From DQWO01 sp964478545 (GTDB lineage: Bacteria > Desulfobacterota > Anaeroferrophillalia > Anaeroferrophillales > Anaeroferrophillaceae): a DNA stretch of 64,000 nucleotides. The stretch is taken from the NCBI GenBank assembly GCA_964478545.1, contig CAYZIS010000001.1:1-64000 (forward strand). The letters run 5' to 3'. The notes under the pieces are model-generated. The model worked only from the letters and a program-made list of their open reading frames with translations, made no database searches and was not told the DNA's origin. The position numbers and the translations under genes were made by a program. Positions 17,314 to 25,761 of the stretch are shown here, piece after piece (position 1 is the first letter of the stretch; every line of letters starts with the position of its first letter).

Positions 17314-17890
17314 GGGCATAACCTCCATCAACCACAGCAAGCCGGTATGCTTCTTCCATGGCCTGTCGGTTTTCATCATGTTTAACCGGCACAAAGCGAG
17401 GAAGTGCTTCTCTTAAAGTATCCAGGGATACCAAGCCACTAACCTTGGCAAAAGCTCCCAGAATCGGGGCATTAACCAGAGGCATGGTCGGGCTCCCCAG
17501 GTGGTATCGCAGGGCAACTTCATTCGCATTCACCGTCGCTATCCGACAATTTTTGGCCAGCTCCTGGTAAAATGAAGCGGGATGCTCAGTGTTAATCAGA
17601 ATCAGGCCCCCATCTTTAATGCCGGCATCTACCGCTACCGTTTCTGCAAGCCGGGCCGCCATCACAATCACATAATCAGGATTCACCACCTGGCTGCGCA
17701 GATTGATGAAATGATCGTCCATGCGGACAAAGGCCGCCACCAGTGCACCCCGACGCTCAGCCCCAAAAGTTGGAAACGACTGGGCAAACTTCCCTTCAAG
17801 AAAAAAAGCGTAAGAAAGAACCCTGGAAGCGATGACCGCCCCTTGTCCTCCGCGCCCGTGAAAGCGTATTTCAAGCATATTCTCCCTCAT
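17300..17890 (-). CDS. porC: 2-oxoacid:ferredoxin oxidoreductase, gamma subunit (first Por operon)
   Basis: A 196-residue gamma subunit, first gene of the operon. It has the family signature RFHGRGGQGAVIASRVLSYA at the N-terminus, FPTFGAERRGA, VRMDD, and the C-terminal NAPILGAFAKVSGLV. The subunit helps bind CoA and scaffolds the enzyme. ATG at 17890 has GGTGA upstream; an ATG four codons later is also possible. The gene is divergent from the lipoprotein at 18.2 kb; the shared 317-bp gap must hold both promoters and contains a half-copy of the palindromic sequence seen at 54.3 kb. Confidence 0.9.
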   Translation of the reverse strand: MRENMLEIRFHGRGGQGAVIASRVLSYAFFLEGKFAQSFPTFGAERRGALVAAFVRMDDHFINLRSQVVNPDYVIVMAARLAETVAVDAGIKDGGLILINTEHPASFYQELAKNCRIATVNANEVALRYHLGSPTMPLVNAPILGAFAKVSGLVSLDTLREALPRFVPVKHDENRQAMEEAYRLAVVDGGYAHANS

Positions 17891-17916
17891 TTTATCACCA
17901 ATTATTTACAATTTTA

Positions 17917-17978
17917 GCGGCATGAGTCCTTGAAAAACAGGCAATCGAGCATCAAAAATGCTGTAATCAGTTCTAGTT
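17917..17978 (+). repeat. R4 repeat, half copy
   Basis: About 60 bp (with AGGCAATCGAGC, a small hairpin around CAAAAA, then AATCAG) that matches the right arm of the large palindrome at 54232-54380. It lies in the divergent intergenic region between porC and the lipoprotein gene. Confidence 0.6.
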
Positions 17979-18207
17979 CAAAAAATGCAGGATACCTAAC
18001 CAGATATCAATGATTATTTTTCACAAAAGCATCATGCTTACAGTGAAAAATAATGCAGAAAAAACAAAATATCAAGGAAAAAGTCCAAAAATCACTAAGA
18101 AAAAAACCTTGAAAAAAACGCCATTTTATGAGATAGCCAGCTTTGTACGAAAAGGCAGGAGAAATATTTTCCCTCATCGATATCTAATTTTTTCAAGGAG
18201 ATTCGTA

Positions 18208-19512
18208 ATGAAAAAAGGCCTTCTGGTTATTATGTTCTTTGCTCTGTTGGCCGCTTCCGGCTGCAACTCGCACATACCCTTCTTTGGCGATAAAAAAGTG
18301 GAGCAGGACGAACCGGTGGTTCAGGAAACCACCCAGAATGCCGTCGAACAACCACAATACAGTGGTGCGGCACCGGCAAACCAGCAGCAGTCATGGCAGG
18401 GACAGACTGGACAGCAGCCTTATTATGGCAACACCCAGGGCAGCCAGCAGGCACCCTATAACGCCTATAATTACGGCGTTCCGGCTGCTTCACCCAGCCC
18501 GGGATACCAGAACCCCTATGGTGGAGCGACAGCACCGGCCCAACCATACCAGCAACAACCGGGAATATACGGGAAGCAGGCGCCGGCTTACGGCAACCAG
18601 GCGCCGATAGCCGGCAACTATGGCCAAGCACCAGCAAGCAGCTATGGCAGTTATGGTGCCGCTCCTGCCTATACTCCAGCTCCCATGCCCGGCCAGTACC
18701 ATGCTCCAACCGCCACCTCGGGGATCTATGGCAACCAGCAGAACGCAGCCCTTTCCCCGACCCCAGGATTCATCAGCACCACCAGGATGGGAGATTCCTT
18801 CGCTTTTCAGGGCATCAAACGAAAAATTGTCTTTATTATTCATTACCCCCAGCGAGGCCTGACCACTACTCCTCTCGATCAGTTCAGCCAAAAGATCTAT
18901 GGCCAACTGGCGGCGGCCCCTGGAATTCTCTTACTGCCGAAAGAGGCAGTCAGCACCTATGTCAGCAACCACCAACTGTTCATTGACTCCCTGGAAACCA
19001 GGACCAAGCTGGCAAAACTGGGGCGGGAAATGGGTGCCCATGTGGTTATTCTGGAAAAAGTCAAGTTCCTGTCCCCACCACAACCGGGGGGTGAAGGCAA
19101 CTATCAGCTGAACCTGGAAGCAATTGATGTATCCTCGGGTTATCCTCTCAAAACCTATGCTATCCAAGGCAATAGTTACCAGGCAACCCCATCAGTAGAT
19201 CAGGTTATCTCGGACCTGTCTGGAAATTTGAAAATGATCGACTGGTATTCACGGTTGATCAAAGTTGACAAGGGACGGATTTTTGTCAATGCCGGACGCC
19301 TCAGCGGCTTGCAGATAGGCCAGAAATTACGGGTTTATGCCAAGGGCTCGGACGTTGTTGACCCGGCCACCAAGATGTCTTTGGGCAAAGCCCAGGGAGT
19401 AATGAAAGGAATTGTTAAGGTTGCCGACTTTTTTGGCATGGACGGAGCAATTTGCGAAATCGTTTCCGGTAAAGGTTTTGCCGTTGCTGACATGATAAAA
19501 GCAGTGGAATAG
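18208..19512 (+). CDS. Lipoprotein with Pro/Gln/Tyr/Gly-rich linker and FlgT-like C-terminus
   Basis: A 434-residue lipoprotein counted from the ATG at 18208, which has AAGGAG 8 bases upstream; the longer open frame to 18010 has no such site. Lipobox LAASGC (Cys 18 or nearby). Residues about 35-190 form a low-complexity linker with repeated QQ, YG, APAY and GNY units, plausibly wall- or periplasm-spanning. The C-terminal ~240 residues are folded: an alpha/beta part (KIVFIIHYPQRGLTTTPLDQF, HVVILEKVKFL) and a terminal beta domain (GRLSGLQIGQKLRVYAKG, KVADFFGMDGAICEI) resembling the C-terminal domain of FlgT. It is paralogous to the next gene. Function unknown. Confidence 0.7.
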   Translation: MKKGLLVIMFFALLAASGCNSHIPFFGDKKVEQDEPVVQETTQNAVEQPQYSGAAPANQQQSWQGQTGQQPYYGNTQGSQQAPYNAYNYGVPAASPSPGYQNPYGGATAPAQPYQQQPGIYGKQAPAYGNQAPIAGNYGQAPASSYGSYGAAPAYTPAPMPGQYHAPTATSGIYGNQQNAALSPTPGFISTTRMGDSFAFQGIKRKIVFIIHYPQRGLTTTPLDQFSQKIYGQLAAAPGILLLPKEAVSTYVSNHQLFIDSLETRTKLAKLGREMGAHVVILEKVKFLSPPQPGGEGNYQLNLEAIDVSSGYPLKTYAIQGNSYQATPSVDQVISDLSGNLKMIDWYSRLIKVDKGRIFVNAGRLSGLQIGQKLRVYAKGSDVVDPATKMSLGKAQGVMKGIVKVADFFGMDGAICEIVSGKGFAVADMIKAVE

Positions 19513-19558
19513 CCACCCATACACGGTAACAATTCTGTAAATTGATTGATTGGATTCC

Positions 19559-19592
19559 AAGACAGAGCATCATCATCACGATGCTCTGTCTT
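19559..19592 (+). terminator. Putative terminator hairpin after the first lipoprotein gene
   Basis: A 13-bp perfect stem (AAGACAGAGCATC with its complement) and an 8-base loop lie 47 bases after the stop codon. The T-run after it is weak, so termination efficiency is uncertain. Confidence 0.6.
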
Positions 19593-19718
19593 CGTTATTA
19601 AGTTAAGATTCAAAGGAAATATCTCAGCCCGAAGGACACAGAAATCACGAAGTTTTCATTAAAAAGGCTTCTTCTCGTAACAATGACACTTTCAATGTAT
19701 TTTGCAAAAGACAAAAAT

Positions 19719-20858
19719 ATGAACGATCAGCATACATTTTTTACCGTTGGCCACATCATCAGAATCCTGCTGCTTTTCTGCCTGCTTTTAGCCCTGAATG
19801 CCTGCTACCAGCTGCCGTTTCTCCCTCATCGGGAAATTGATACCTTTCAGCCGGTGGCGCCGAAAGTGACAGACACCATGGAAGTCCGTGGAGTAACCTA
19901 CGTCCGAGTCATTAAACCCGGAAGTGAAAAAAATCTGGATCAACCTGCAACCATCTGGATTCCTCTGGATGTTTTCCGCAAAGGTGATTACCAACCTTAC
20001 CAAAGTCCGATGGTAAAAAAGTCCCTACCGGCAATAAAGACGGCTGCCAGTTCTATACCGCCGGCAGCGACCAAAAACCTGGTGGCAGCCGGAACGCCGC
20101 TGCCAGGAACAAAAGAACTGGCAGAAGAGCAACTGGTTGAGGCGACAAAAACAACAACGACCCTGCCCCTGCGGCGACGGGGAATCTGTTTCCCCAGCCG
20201 GGCAACTATCCGTTATCCGCAGATTACCAGCCAATTGATCATCGAGCTAGAGCAGCAATTACCCCTGACCATGCTTCCGGTTGACTATATTCCACTCCGG
20301 GATGACAGCTGGCAAACCAGTGACACCAATGAATTAATCGCCCAAAGCAAAGGCTGGCTCAAAAGCGTATCGAAGCTGCCACCGGCCCAACTGATTTTTC
20401 TGCTGACCCAGGAAATATCATCCTTCTATCCCTGTTTCCTGGTAACAATTCTGGATGCCCAGTCGGCCAAACCGGTTGCCTCTTTTACCTTTGTCATCAC
20501 ACCTGGTACCGGCAGACCCACAAACCTGGTACCACCACAACCTCAGCCATTGATTCAGCTGGTGCTGACCTCCCCCTGGTGGTGCAGCGCCACCCCGGGA
20601 AATAACAAAAAAACCGTCTTTCTGGCTGCCGGGCAGAAAAGTCGGGTCACGGAGGGCTTACATCTGCAACTCTGCCAACCGGCGGAAAAGATTTCTGATC
20701 CTAAAGACGGATCATTACTGGGCTTTGCCATTGGACAACCTTTTGCGGAAGCCGTTGTCACTGACTTTTTCGGCCAGGACGGCGCCATTGCTTCCTTGCG
20801 ATCACGCACAGATATCCCGGTCACTGGCTGTCTGGCAGTCCCATACCCGGAACAGTAA
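19719..20858 (+). CDS. Lipoprotein paralogous to the upstream one
   Basis: A 379-residue lipoprotein from ATG 19719 (an in-frame ATG at 19683 would add 12 residues; neither has a strong ribosome-binding site). Lipobox LALNAC. The C-terminal domain aligns with that of the preceding gene: both read W, then an NAG/AAG turn, DPxDGSLLGFA/DPATKMSLGKA, and V-x-DFFGxDGAI. The linker is shorter and Ala/Thr/Pro-rich. The conserved terminal domain resembles FlgT's C-terminal domain, but no flagellar genes are in view, so a role in the flagellum is not supported. The two genes probably arose by tandem duplication. Confidence 0.65.
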   Translation: MNDQHTFFTVGHIIRILLLFCLLLALNACYQLPFLPHREIDTFQPVAPKVTDTMEVRGVTYVRVIKPGSEKNLDQPATIWIPLDVFRKGDYQPYQSPMVKKSLPAIKTAASSIPPAATKNLVAAGTPLPGTKELAEEQLVEATKTTTTLPLRRRGICFPSRATIRYPQITSQLIIELEQQLPLTMLPVDYIPLRDDSWQTSDTNELIAQSKGWLKSVSKLPPAQLIFLLTQEISSFYPCFLVTILDAQSAKPVASFTFVITPGTGRPTNLVPPQPQPLIQLVLTSPWWCSATPGNNKKTVFLAAGQKSRVTEGLHLQLCQPAEKISDPKDGSLLGFAIGQPFAEAVVTDFFGQDGAIASLRSRTDIPVTGCLAVPYPEQ

Positions 20859-20864
20859 AACCTA

Positions 20865-20933
20865 AGCTAAGCAATTAGCTGTTAGCTATCAGCGTTTAGC
20901 TTTAAAAAATCAAGGCATTACGTTTATTAGCAA
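20865..20933 (+). repeat. R5 repeat adjoining R1 copy E
   Basis: TAGC-rich segment followed by the conserved tail AATCAAGGCATTACGTTTAT, matching inverted sequence at 10690-10766 and a looser copy at 25757-25812. It runs directly into the R1 element at 20934. TAGC-type sequence also follows R1 at 21166-21192. Confidence 0.55.
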
Positions 20934-21164
20934 CTCAACGTTCTGACTTATTTTAAAAACAGCTAAAAAAAATTCCAGGAATGTTCCGGCATGGCTCTCA
21001 CTCATTCTCGCCGGCTATCCATGGCCGGCTTCCGAGGCGTCCGCCGTCAATCACCATCCAGGTGATTCGTTCGGCGGCCAAAACCGGCAGGCTGGGTAGA
21101 CACGGCTATGAGCCAAGCCCAAACATCCTGTAAGGTCCCTGGCAATACAAGCCAGAAAGTTAAG
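20934..21164 (-). repeat. R1 repeat, long form (copy E)
   Basis: About 230 bp bounded by CTCAACGTTCTGACTT and CAGAAAGTTAAG. The interior carries both halves of the family in inverted order: GGAATGTTCCGGCATGGCTC, the GGTGATTCGTTCGGCGGC box and GGCTATGAGCCAAGCC. It occupies most of the gap before ilvD. Confidence 0.7.
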
Positions 21165-21210
21165 ATTAAACTAATAGCTAACGACTAACTGCTTGATTCA
21201 GGAGGAAAAC

Positions 21211-22869
21211 ATGCGTTCCGACATAATGAAAAAAGGGGTTGAGCGGGCTCCCCATCGCTCCTTGTTCAAAGCCATGGGCTACACTGATAAAGAGTTACAA
21301 CGGCCGATTATCGGCATAGCCAATGCCGCCAATGAACTGATTCCCGGCCATATTCACCTGGACCGCATTGCTGAAGCAGTCAAAGCAGGCATCAGGATGG
21401 CAGGCGGCACACCAATGGAGTTTCCCACCATCGGCGTCTGTGACGGCATTGCCATGGGGCATGTGGGAATGAAATATTCACTCGGATCACGGGAATTAAT
21501 CGCCGATTCTGTGGAAGTTATGGCCACGGCCTACCCCTTTGACGGCCTGGTTTTAATTCCCAACTGCGATAAAATTGTTCCCGGAATGATTATGGCCGCT
21601 GCCAGGCTGAATATTCCCGCTATCGTGGTCAGCGGCGGCGCCATGATGGCCGGCCAATGTGGCGGAAAAACTGTCGATCTGATCACGGTTTTTGAAGGAA
21701 TGGGAAAATTGAAGGTCGGTAAAATTACCGCTGAGGAATTGCATGAGCTGGAAGATACCGCCTGCCCTGGGGCAGGTTCCTGCAGTGGCATGTTCACCGC
21801 CAATTCCATGAATTGCCTTACCGAAGCATTGGGTATCGCCCTGCCTGGCAATGGAACCATCCTGGCCATCGACGCCGCCCGCATCCGGCTGGCCAAAGAA
21901 TCGGGACAGCAGATCATGTCCCTGATTGAACAGGGAATAACTTTCCGCCAGATACTGACCCCTGAAGCATTTCATAATGCGGTTACCGTTGATATGGCCT
22001 TTGGTGGCTCCACCAACACTTCACTCCATTTGCCGGCCATCGCCCATGAAGCCGGGGTGTCGCTGCCGCTCTCAACTTTCAATGAAATCAGTGAAAAGAC
22101 ACCACATATCTGTAATATGTCCCCCGGTGGCCCCCACCATATTCAGGATCTGCACCGGGCCGGCGGCATTCAGGCAATCATGAAACTGCTTGCCAACGCC
22201 AGCCTGCTGCATACCGAGTGCTTAACAGTGAGCGGAAAAATCATCGCAGACAACCTGCAAACAGCCGGGGTTCATGATCCTGAAGTTATTCGCCCCCTGA
22301 ACCATCCCTATCATCCAACCGGAGGACTGGCGATATTGCAGGGAAATCTGGCGGCAGACGGCGCGGTGGTCAAGCAATCGGCTGTCGCCCCGGAAATGCT
22401 TGTTCATGAAGGCCCTGCCCGGGTGTTCAATGCCGAAGAAGATGCTTTTGACGCCATTATGAACCACCAAGTAGAACCGGGTGACGTCCTGGTTATCCGT
22501 TACGAGGGACCCAAGGGCGGTCCGGGAATGCGGGAAATGCTTTCTCCCACTTCGGCTATCGCCGGTATAGGGCTGGATAAAGAAGTGGCCCTGCTCACGG
22601 ATGGCCGCTTTTCCGGCGGCACCCGCGGGGCAGCCATCGGTCATATTTCTCCGGAGGCGGCGGCTGGTGGGCTGATCGGCCTGGTTGAAGAGGGCGATAT
22701 CATCGCCATTGATATTCCCGGAAAAACCCTGACTCTGAAAGTGGCCGATGATGTATTGGCCCAGCGCCGGGAAAACTGGCAGCCACTGCCGGCCAAGATC
22801 ACCACCGGCTACATGGCCCGTTATGCCAGGCTGGTAACTTCCGCCAATACCGGAGCTGTCTTTAAATAA
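21211..22869 (+). CDS. ilvD: Dihydroxy-acid dehydratase
   Basis: A 552-residue IlvD, the Fe-S enzyme that dehydrates 2,3-dihydroxy-isovalerate and -methylvalerate in branched-chain amino acid synthesis. Cluster cysteines are in IPNCDK, ACPGAGSCSGMFTANSMNCL and the N-terminal VCDGIAMGHVGM region; the Mg/phosphate-binding DGRFSGGTRG and GHISPEAA motifs are present near the C-terminus. Start chosen at ATG 21211 because AGGAGG lies 6 bases upstream; a TTG six codons earlier is less likely. No other ilv genes are adjacent. The gene stands between the R1/R5 composite and an R2 element, so it is probably monocistronic. Confidence 0.95.
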   Translation: MRSDIMKKGVERAPHRSLFKAMGYTDKELQRPIIGIANAANELIPGHIHLDRIAEAVKAGIRMAGGTPMEFPTIGVCDGIAMGHVGMKYSLGSRELIADSVEVMATAYPFDGLVLIPNCDKIVPGMIMAAARLNIPAIVVSGGAMMAGQCGGKTVDLITVFEGMGKLKVGKITAEELHELEDTACPGAGSCSGMFTANSMNCLTEALGIALPGNGTILAIDAARIRLAKESGQQIMSLIEQGITFRQILTPEAFHNAVTVDMAFGGSTNTSLHLPAIAHEAGVSLPLSTFNEISEKTPHICNMSPGGPHHIQDLHRAGGIQAIMKLLANASLLHTECLTVSGKIIADNLQTAGVHDPEVIRPLNHPYHPTGGLAILQGNLAADGAVVKQSAVAPEMLVHEGPARVFNAEEDAFDAIMNHQVEPGDVLVIRYEGPKGGPGMREMLSPTSAIAGIGLDKEVALLTDGRFSGGTRGAAIGHISPEAAAGGLIGLVEEGDIIAIDIPGKTLTLKVADDVLAQRRENWQPLPAKITTGYMARYARLVTSANTGAVFK

Positions 22870-22913
22870 CGGTGCAGGGGGCATTACCAGGGAATAAGTT
22901 TTTTAAGTTTTAT

Positions 22914-23064
22914 AATCTCACAAAAAGTTGCGAAACTGATGGCACAGTAAAAGCTTCATATTCGAGGCAGGCAAAACCTGAGTCGTGATGCGTACTTATA
23001 GTACGTTGTAATGGCGAAGGTTGCAGCCTAACGAAGAAGATGGAGCTTTTTACAAAGCCAGAAA
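22914..23064 (+). repeat. R2 palindromic repeat (copy 1)
   Basis: About 145 bp with imperfect inverted arms (GGCACAGTAAAAGCTTCAT, CGAGGCAGGCAAAACCTGAG, then a small GTAC hairpin, then GAAGGTTGCAGCCTAACGAA and GAAGATGGAGC). Related copies: 25935-26068, 33383-33523 (inverted) and a fragment at 62977-63015. It ends 10 bases before the ATG of the DUF89 gene and reads through in frame with it, creating an artificial 18-codon extension. Confidence 0.75.
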
Positions 23065-23074
23065 CCGTAAAATC

Positions 23075-23950
23075 ATGCGAACCTATCTCGACTGCTATCC
23101 TTGTTTCCTGCGCCAGGCACTGGCCGCTTTACGCCTGATAACCGATCAGGAAGCAGAGCAAAAGCGGGTGCTTGACTTGGTCATGCAAACCCTGCCCACC
23201 CTGCCGCTGGAATATTCTCCCCCACGGATTGCCAGGACCGTCTATAGTATCATCGCCCGGGAAACCGGGGTTGAAAATCCCTATCGGGAAATCAAAATCG
23301 CCTCTAACCGGCAGGCATTGGCTGTCCTGCCGGAACTAACAAGAATTATTGAACGAAAACCAAACCGCCTACGGGCTGCAGCATCCCTGGCAATTTCCGG
23401 CAACCTCATAGATTTTGGTGTCCAGCACGAAGGATTTAAAGTCAGCGAAGGCTTGAATGGCCAATTTCCAGATCATTTTGATTTTGATGATTTTTCCACT
23501 TTTGAACAGCAGCTACCGGAAACCAAAAAACTGCTGTACATCGGAGATAACGCCGGAGAAATTGTCGCCGATAAAATTTTTATTTCGCAAATGAAGGTCG
23601 CCTATCCCCAGCTGGAAGTGGGATTTGCCGTCCGCGGCGCACCCATCATCAATGATGTGACCATAGTTGATGCCAAACAGGTAGGCATGACCGAAGTGGC
23701 CAGAGTTATCAACAGCGGCAGCCGGGCACCGGCACTGCTGGAAGATGAGATGAGTCCGGAGATGGCTGACTGGTTTCTTCATGCCACGATGATTATCGCC
23801 AAAGGCCAGGGCAATTATGAATCACTGAGTCAGAGCGAGCTGCCCATATTTTTTCTGCTCCAATGTAAATGCCCGGTAGTTGCCGATGACTTGAAAACCC
23901 CGGTTGGCAGCACGATCTTCAAATACCATCATGGCTGCCAGGCAGAGTGA
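23075..23950 (+). CDS. DUF89/ARMT1-family metal-dependent phosphatase-like protein
   Basis: A 291-residue protein of the DUF89 family. The N-terminal signature MRTYLDCYPCFLRQAL with its C-x-x-C pair is typical of the prokaryotic subgroup. The core motifs LLYIGDNAGEIVADKIFI (metal-binding Asp, Asn), FAVRGAPIINDVTIVDA and AKGQGNYESLS are intact. DUF89 proteins are Mn/Ni-dependent phosphatases thought to remove damaged phosphometabolites. I chose ATG 23075, where homologous sequence begins; the upstream frame lies within an R2 repeat. It is followed by the GxxExxY cassette. Confidence 0.85.
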   Translation: MRTYLDCYPCFLRQALAALRLITDQEAEQKRVLDLVMQTLPTLPLEYSPPRIARTVYSIIARETGVENPYREIKIASNRQALAVLPELTRIIERKPNRLRAAASLAISGNLIDFGVQHEGFKVSEGLNGQFPDHFDFDDFSTFEQQLPETKKLLYIGDNAGEIVADKIFISQMKVAYPQLEVGFAVRGAPIINDVTIVDAKQVGMTEVARVINSGSRAPALLEDEMSPEMADWFLHATMIIAKGQGNYESLSQSELPIFFLLQCKCPVVADDLKTPVGSTIFKYHHGCQAE

Positions 23951-23968
23951 TCATTTTCCTTCTATTTC

Positions 23969-24396
23969 ACCATGAAGATCATGAAGGACATGAAGAAGCG
24001 ATTCAGCAAACATTCGAATCACATCATTGGATGTGCCATAGAAGTTCACCGTAATTTAGGTCCTGGGTTGTTGGAATCAATCTATGAACAATGCCTGGCC
24101 CAGGAATTCTGGTTAACTGGGATTAATTTTAAGAGACAGGAAGCTTTACCCATTGAATATAAAGGAATTTACCTGGATTGTGGTTATAGAATTGATTTAT
24201 TAGTAGAAGATGAAATCATTATAGAAATTAAAAGCGTTAACGAAATTATCGGCATCCATGAAGCACAAATACTTACTTATATGAAATTAGCCAAAATCAA
24301 ATATGGACTTCTGATAAATTTCAATGTTACATTGCTAAAAGACGGTTTGAAAAGTTTCATTCTTTGATTCTTCATGCTCTTCAAGTCCTTCATGGT
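23969..24396. mobile_element. Inverted-repeat cassette carrying the GxxExxY gene
   Basis: The GxxExxY gene is enclosed by 31-bp imperfect inverted repeats: left ACCATGAAGATCATGAAGGA (23969 on), right end read on the other strand ACCATGAAGGACTTGAAGAG (from 24396). The start codon and first ~9 codons lie inside the left repeat. A gene-less pair of the same type of sequence occurs at 54083-54143. No transposase is present. A mobile cassette is inference. Confidence 0.55.
23972..24367 (+). CDS. GxxExxY family protein
   Basis: A 131-residue member of the GxxExxY family, named for the motif seen here as GLLESIYEQCL. Further conserved parts are IIGCAIEVHRNLGPG, DCGYRIDLLVEDEIIIEIKS and HEAQILTYMKLAKIKYGLLINFN, a PD-(D/E)XK nuclease-like pattern (D, then E-x-K). 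Function is not established. Several in-frame ATGs (codons 1, 4, 7) lie in the flanking inverted repeat, so the true start is uncertain. Its A+T-rich composition differs from its neighbours, which supports acquisition by transfer. Confidence 0.85.
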   Translation: MKIMKDMKKRFSKHSNHIIGCAIEVHRNLGPGLLESIYEQCLAQEFWLTGINFKRQEALPIEYKGIYLDCGYRIDLLVEDEIIIEIKSVNEIIGIHEAQILTYMKLAKIKYGLLINFNVTLLKDGLKSFIL

Positions 24397-24418
24397 AGAA
24401 AAAAAAGGAGGATAAATT

Positions 24419-24754
24419 ATGTCTGACTGCCTGTTCTGCAAAATTATTGCACGGGAAATCCCGACCGACATCATTTATGAAAATGACCAGGTCCTGGCCT
24501 TCAGGGACATCAACCCCAAGGCTCCGGTACATCTTCTGATCGTACCAAAAAAACATTATGACACCTTGAATGATATTCCCGATAATGAAATGGAAATCAT
24601 TGCTGAAGTCCACCGGACGGTTAAACATCTGGCCCTTGAATATGGAGTAGCTGAGAGCGGCTACCGGACCCTGGTCAATACCAACAAGGAAGGCGGCCAG
24701 GTGGTTTTCCATGTTCATTATCACCTGATTGGTGGCCGGCAGTTGCCAGTATAG
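24419..24754 (+). CDS. hinT: HIT-family (Hint) nucleotide hydrolase/phosphoramidase
   Basis: A 111-residue histidine-triad protein. DCLFCKIIAREIPTDIIYEND is the family N-terminus, with the zinc-type cysteines, and FHVHYHLIGGR is the H-x-H-x-H catalytic triad near the C-terminus. Hint proteins hydrolyse adenosine phosphoramidates. AGGAGG lies ahead of the ATG. It is 2 bases from the methyltransferase gene, suggesting a small operon. Confidence 0.93.
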   Translation: MSDCLFCKIIAREIPTDIIYENDQVLAFRDINPKAPVHLLIVPKKHYDTLNDIPDNEMEIIAEVHRTVKHLALEYGVAESGYRTLVNTNKEGGQVVFHVHYHLIGGRQLPV

Positions 24755-24756
24755 AC

Positions 24757-25761
24757 ATGACCATTTTAAACCGCACCGAATCATTTTACTGTGCTGACCA
24801 TCCCAGCCTGCTGTGGGAAATGACCATCTGCCAGAGCTTGGCCAATGGGGAATCGGCGTATGCCAAGGCATTAGCGGAACCGGCAAGCTATGGCAACCTG
24901 GTGGGGAAATACCTGCAGGAAAGTTCAGCGCTGCCGGCACAACCTGAAAGCATCATTGAAGTTGGCGGGGGCTACGGCTCACTGATGGCCGGGCTGTTGA
25001 CTGTGCTCCAGCCGAAAAAGCTGACCATGGTGGATATCTCTAATTTTCTGCTTAAACAGCAACAGCAGACCCTGAAAGACAGTCAGGCCGAATTCATCTG
25101 CCAGGATATTTTTTCTTTTTTGCCCACCTTGCGGCAACCCGTGGACTTGCTGATTGCCAATGAGATCATCGCCGACTTCCCCACTGCCACCGGGATTGAA
25201 CAAAAACTTTTACGGCCGCGTCTGGAAAAGGCGGAATCCTTCAACCCTGTACCACCGGAAAATCTGAATAAGCTGGATGCCGATGAATTACTCAACGAAG
25301 TGGCTCGCCTGATAGCCACCTACCGGCTGGACATCACCGATCTCCCGGATTTCTTCAATCTCAACCTGGGAGCCCTGCATTTCATCGAACAACTGGCCAA
25401 AACTGATATTCAACGAATATTTATTACTGAACACGGCGCTGACACCGAATTGCCCTACCCCTTTTCCATCCAGCTGCGGACTTATGAACGGCTGGATAAA
25501 AATCCCCGGCAGGTAAAACTTAAAGACCATGATGAATACACCATCCGTTTTGACCACCTGGAAGCCGCCGCCAGGAAACTGGGATTTATAGTCCGGCGTT
25601 TTCACCTGATGGACCTGCTCCAGGTACGTTTTGATGATGAAATCAATTACCTGCTGACCACCGGCAGGCCCACCACCGAAGAACAGGAAATCTTGCTTGA
25701 ATTTTATGAACACGTGGCGGAATACCAGGGAATGTTGCTGATAGCTAGGGAAGGTGATTAG
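24757..25761 (+). CDS. Class I SAM-dependent methyltransferase-like protein
   Basis: A 334-residue protein with motif I IIEVGGGYGSLMAGLL at about residues 67-82, followed by LTMVDIS (motif II acidic residue) and QPVDLLIANEIIADFPT (motif IV region), all in Rossmann-fold order. The C-terminal half (LGALHFIEQLAKT, FITEHGAD, YTIRFDHLEAAARKLGF) recalls the NDUFAF7/MidA-type methyltransferases, which have a large insertion of this kind, but I cannot assign the substrate. It follows hinT with a 2-base gap and is probably co-transcribed with it. It converges on prpE across a bidirectional terminator. Confidence 0.65.
   Translation: MTILNRTESFYCADHPSLLWEMTICQSLANGESAYAKALAEPASYGNLVGKYLQESSALPAQPESIIEVGGGYGSLMAGLLTVLQPKKLTMVDISNFLLKQQQQTLKDSQAEFICQDIFSFLPTLRQPVDLLIANEIIADFPTATGIEQKLLRPRLEKAESFNPVPPENLNKLDADELLNEVARLIATYRLDITDLPDFFNLNLGALHFIEQLAKTDIQRIFITEHGADTELPYPFSIQLRTYERLDKNPRQVKLKDHDEYTIRFDHLEAAARKLGFIVRRFHLMDLLQVRFDDEINYLLTTGRPTTEEQEILLEFYEHVAEYQGMLLIAREGD

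Noticed and set aside
18010..18207. N-terminal extension of the first lipoprotein
   Set aside because: The ribosome-binding site and lipoprotein signal sequence place the start at 18208.
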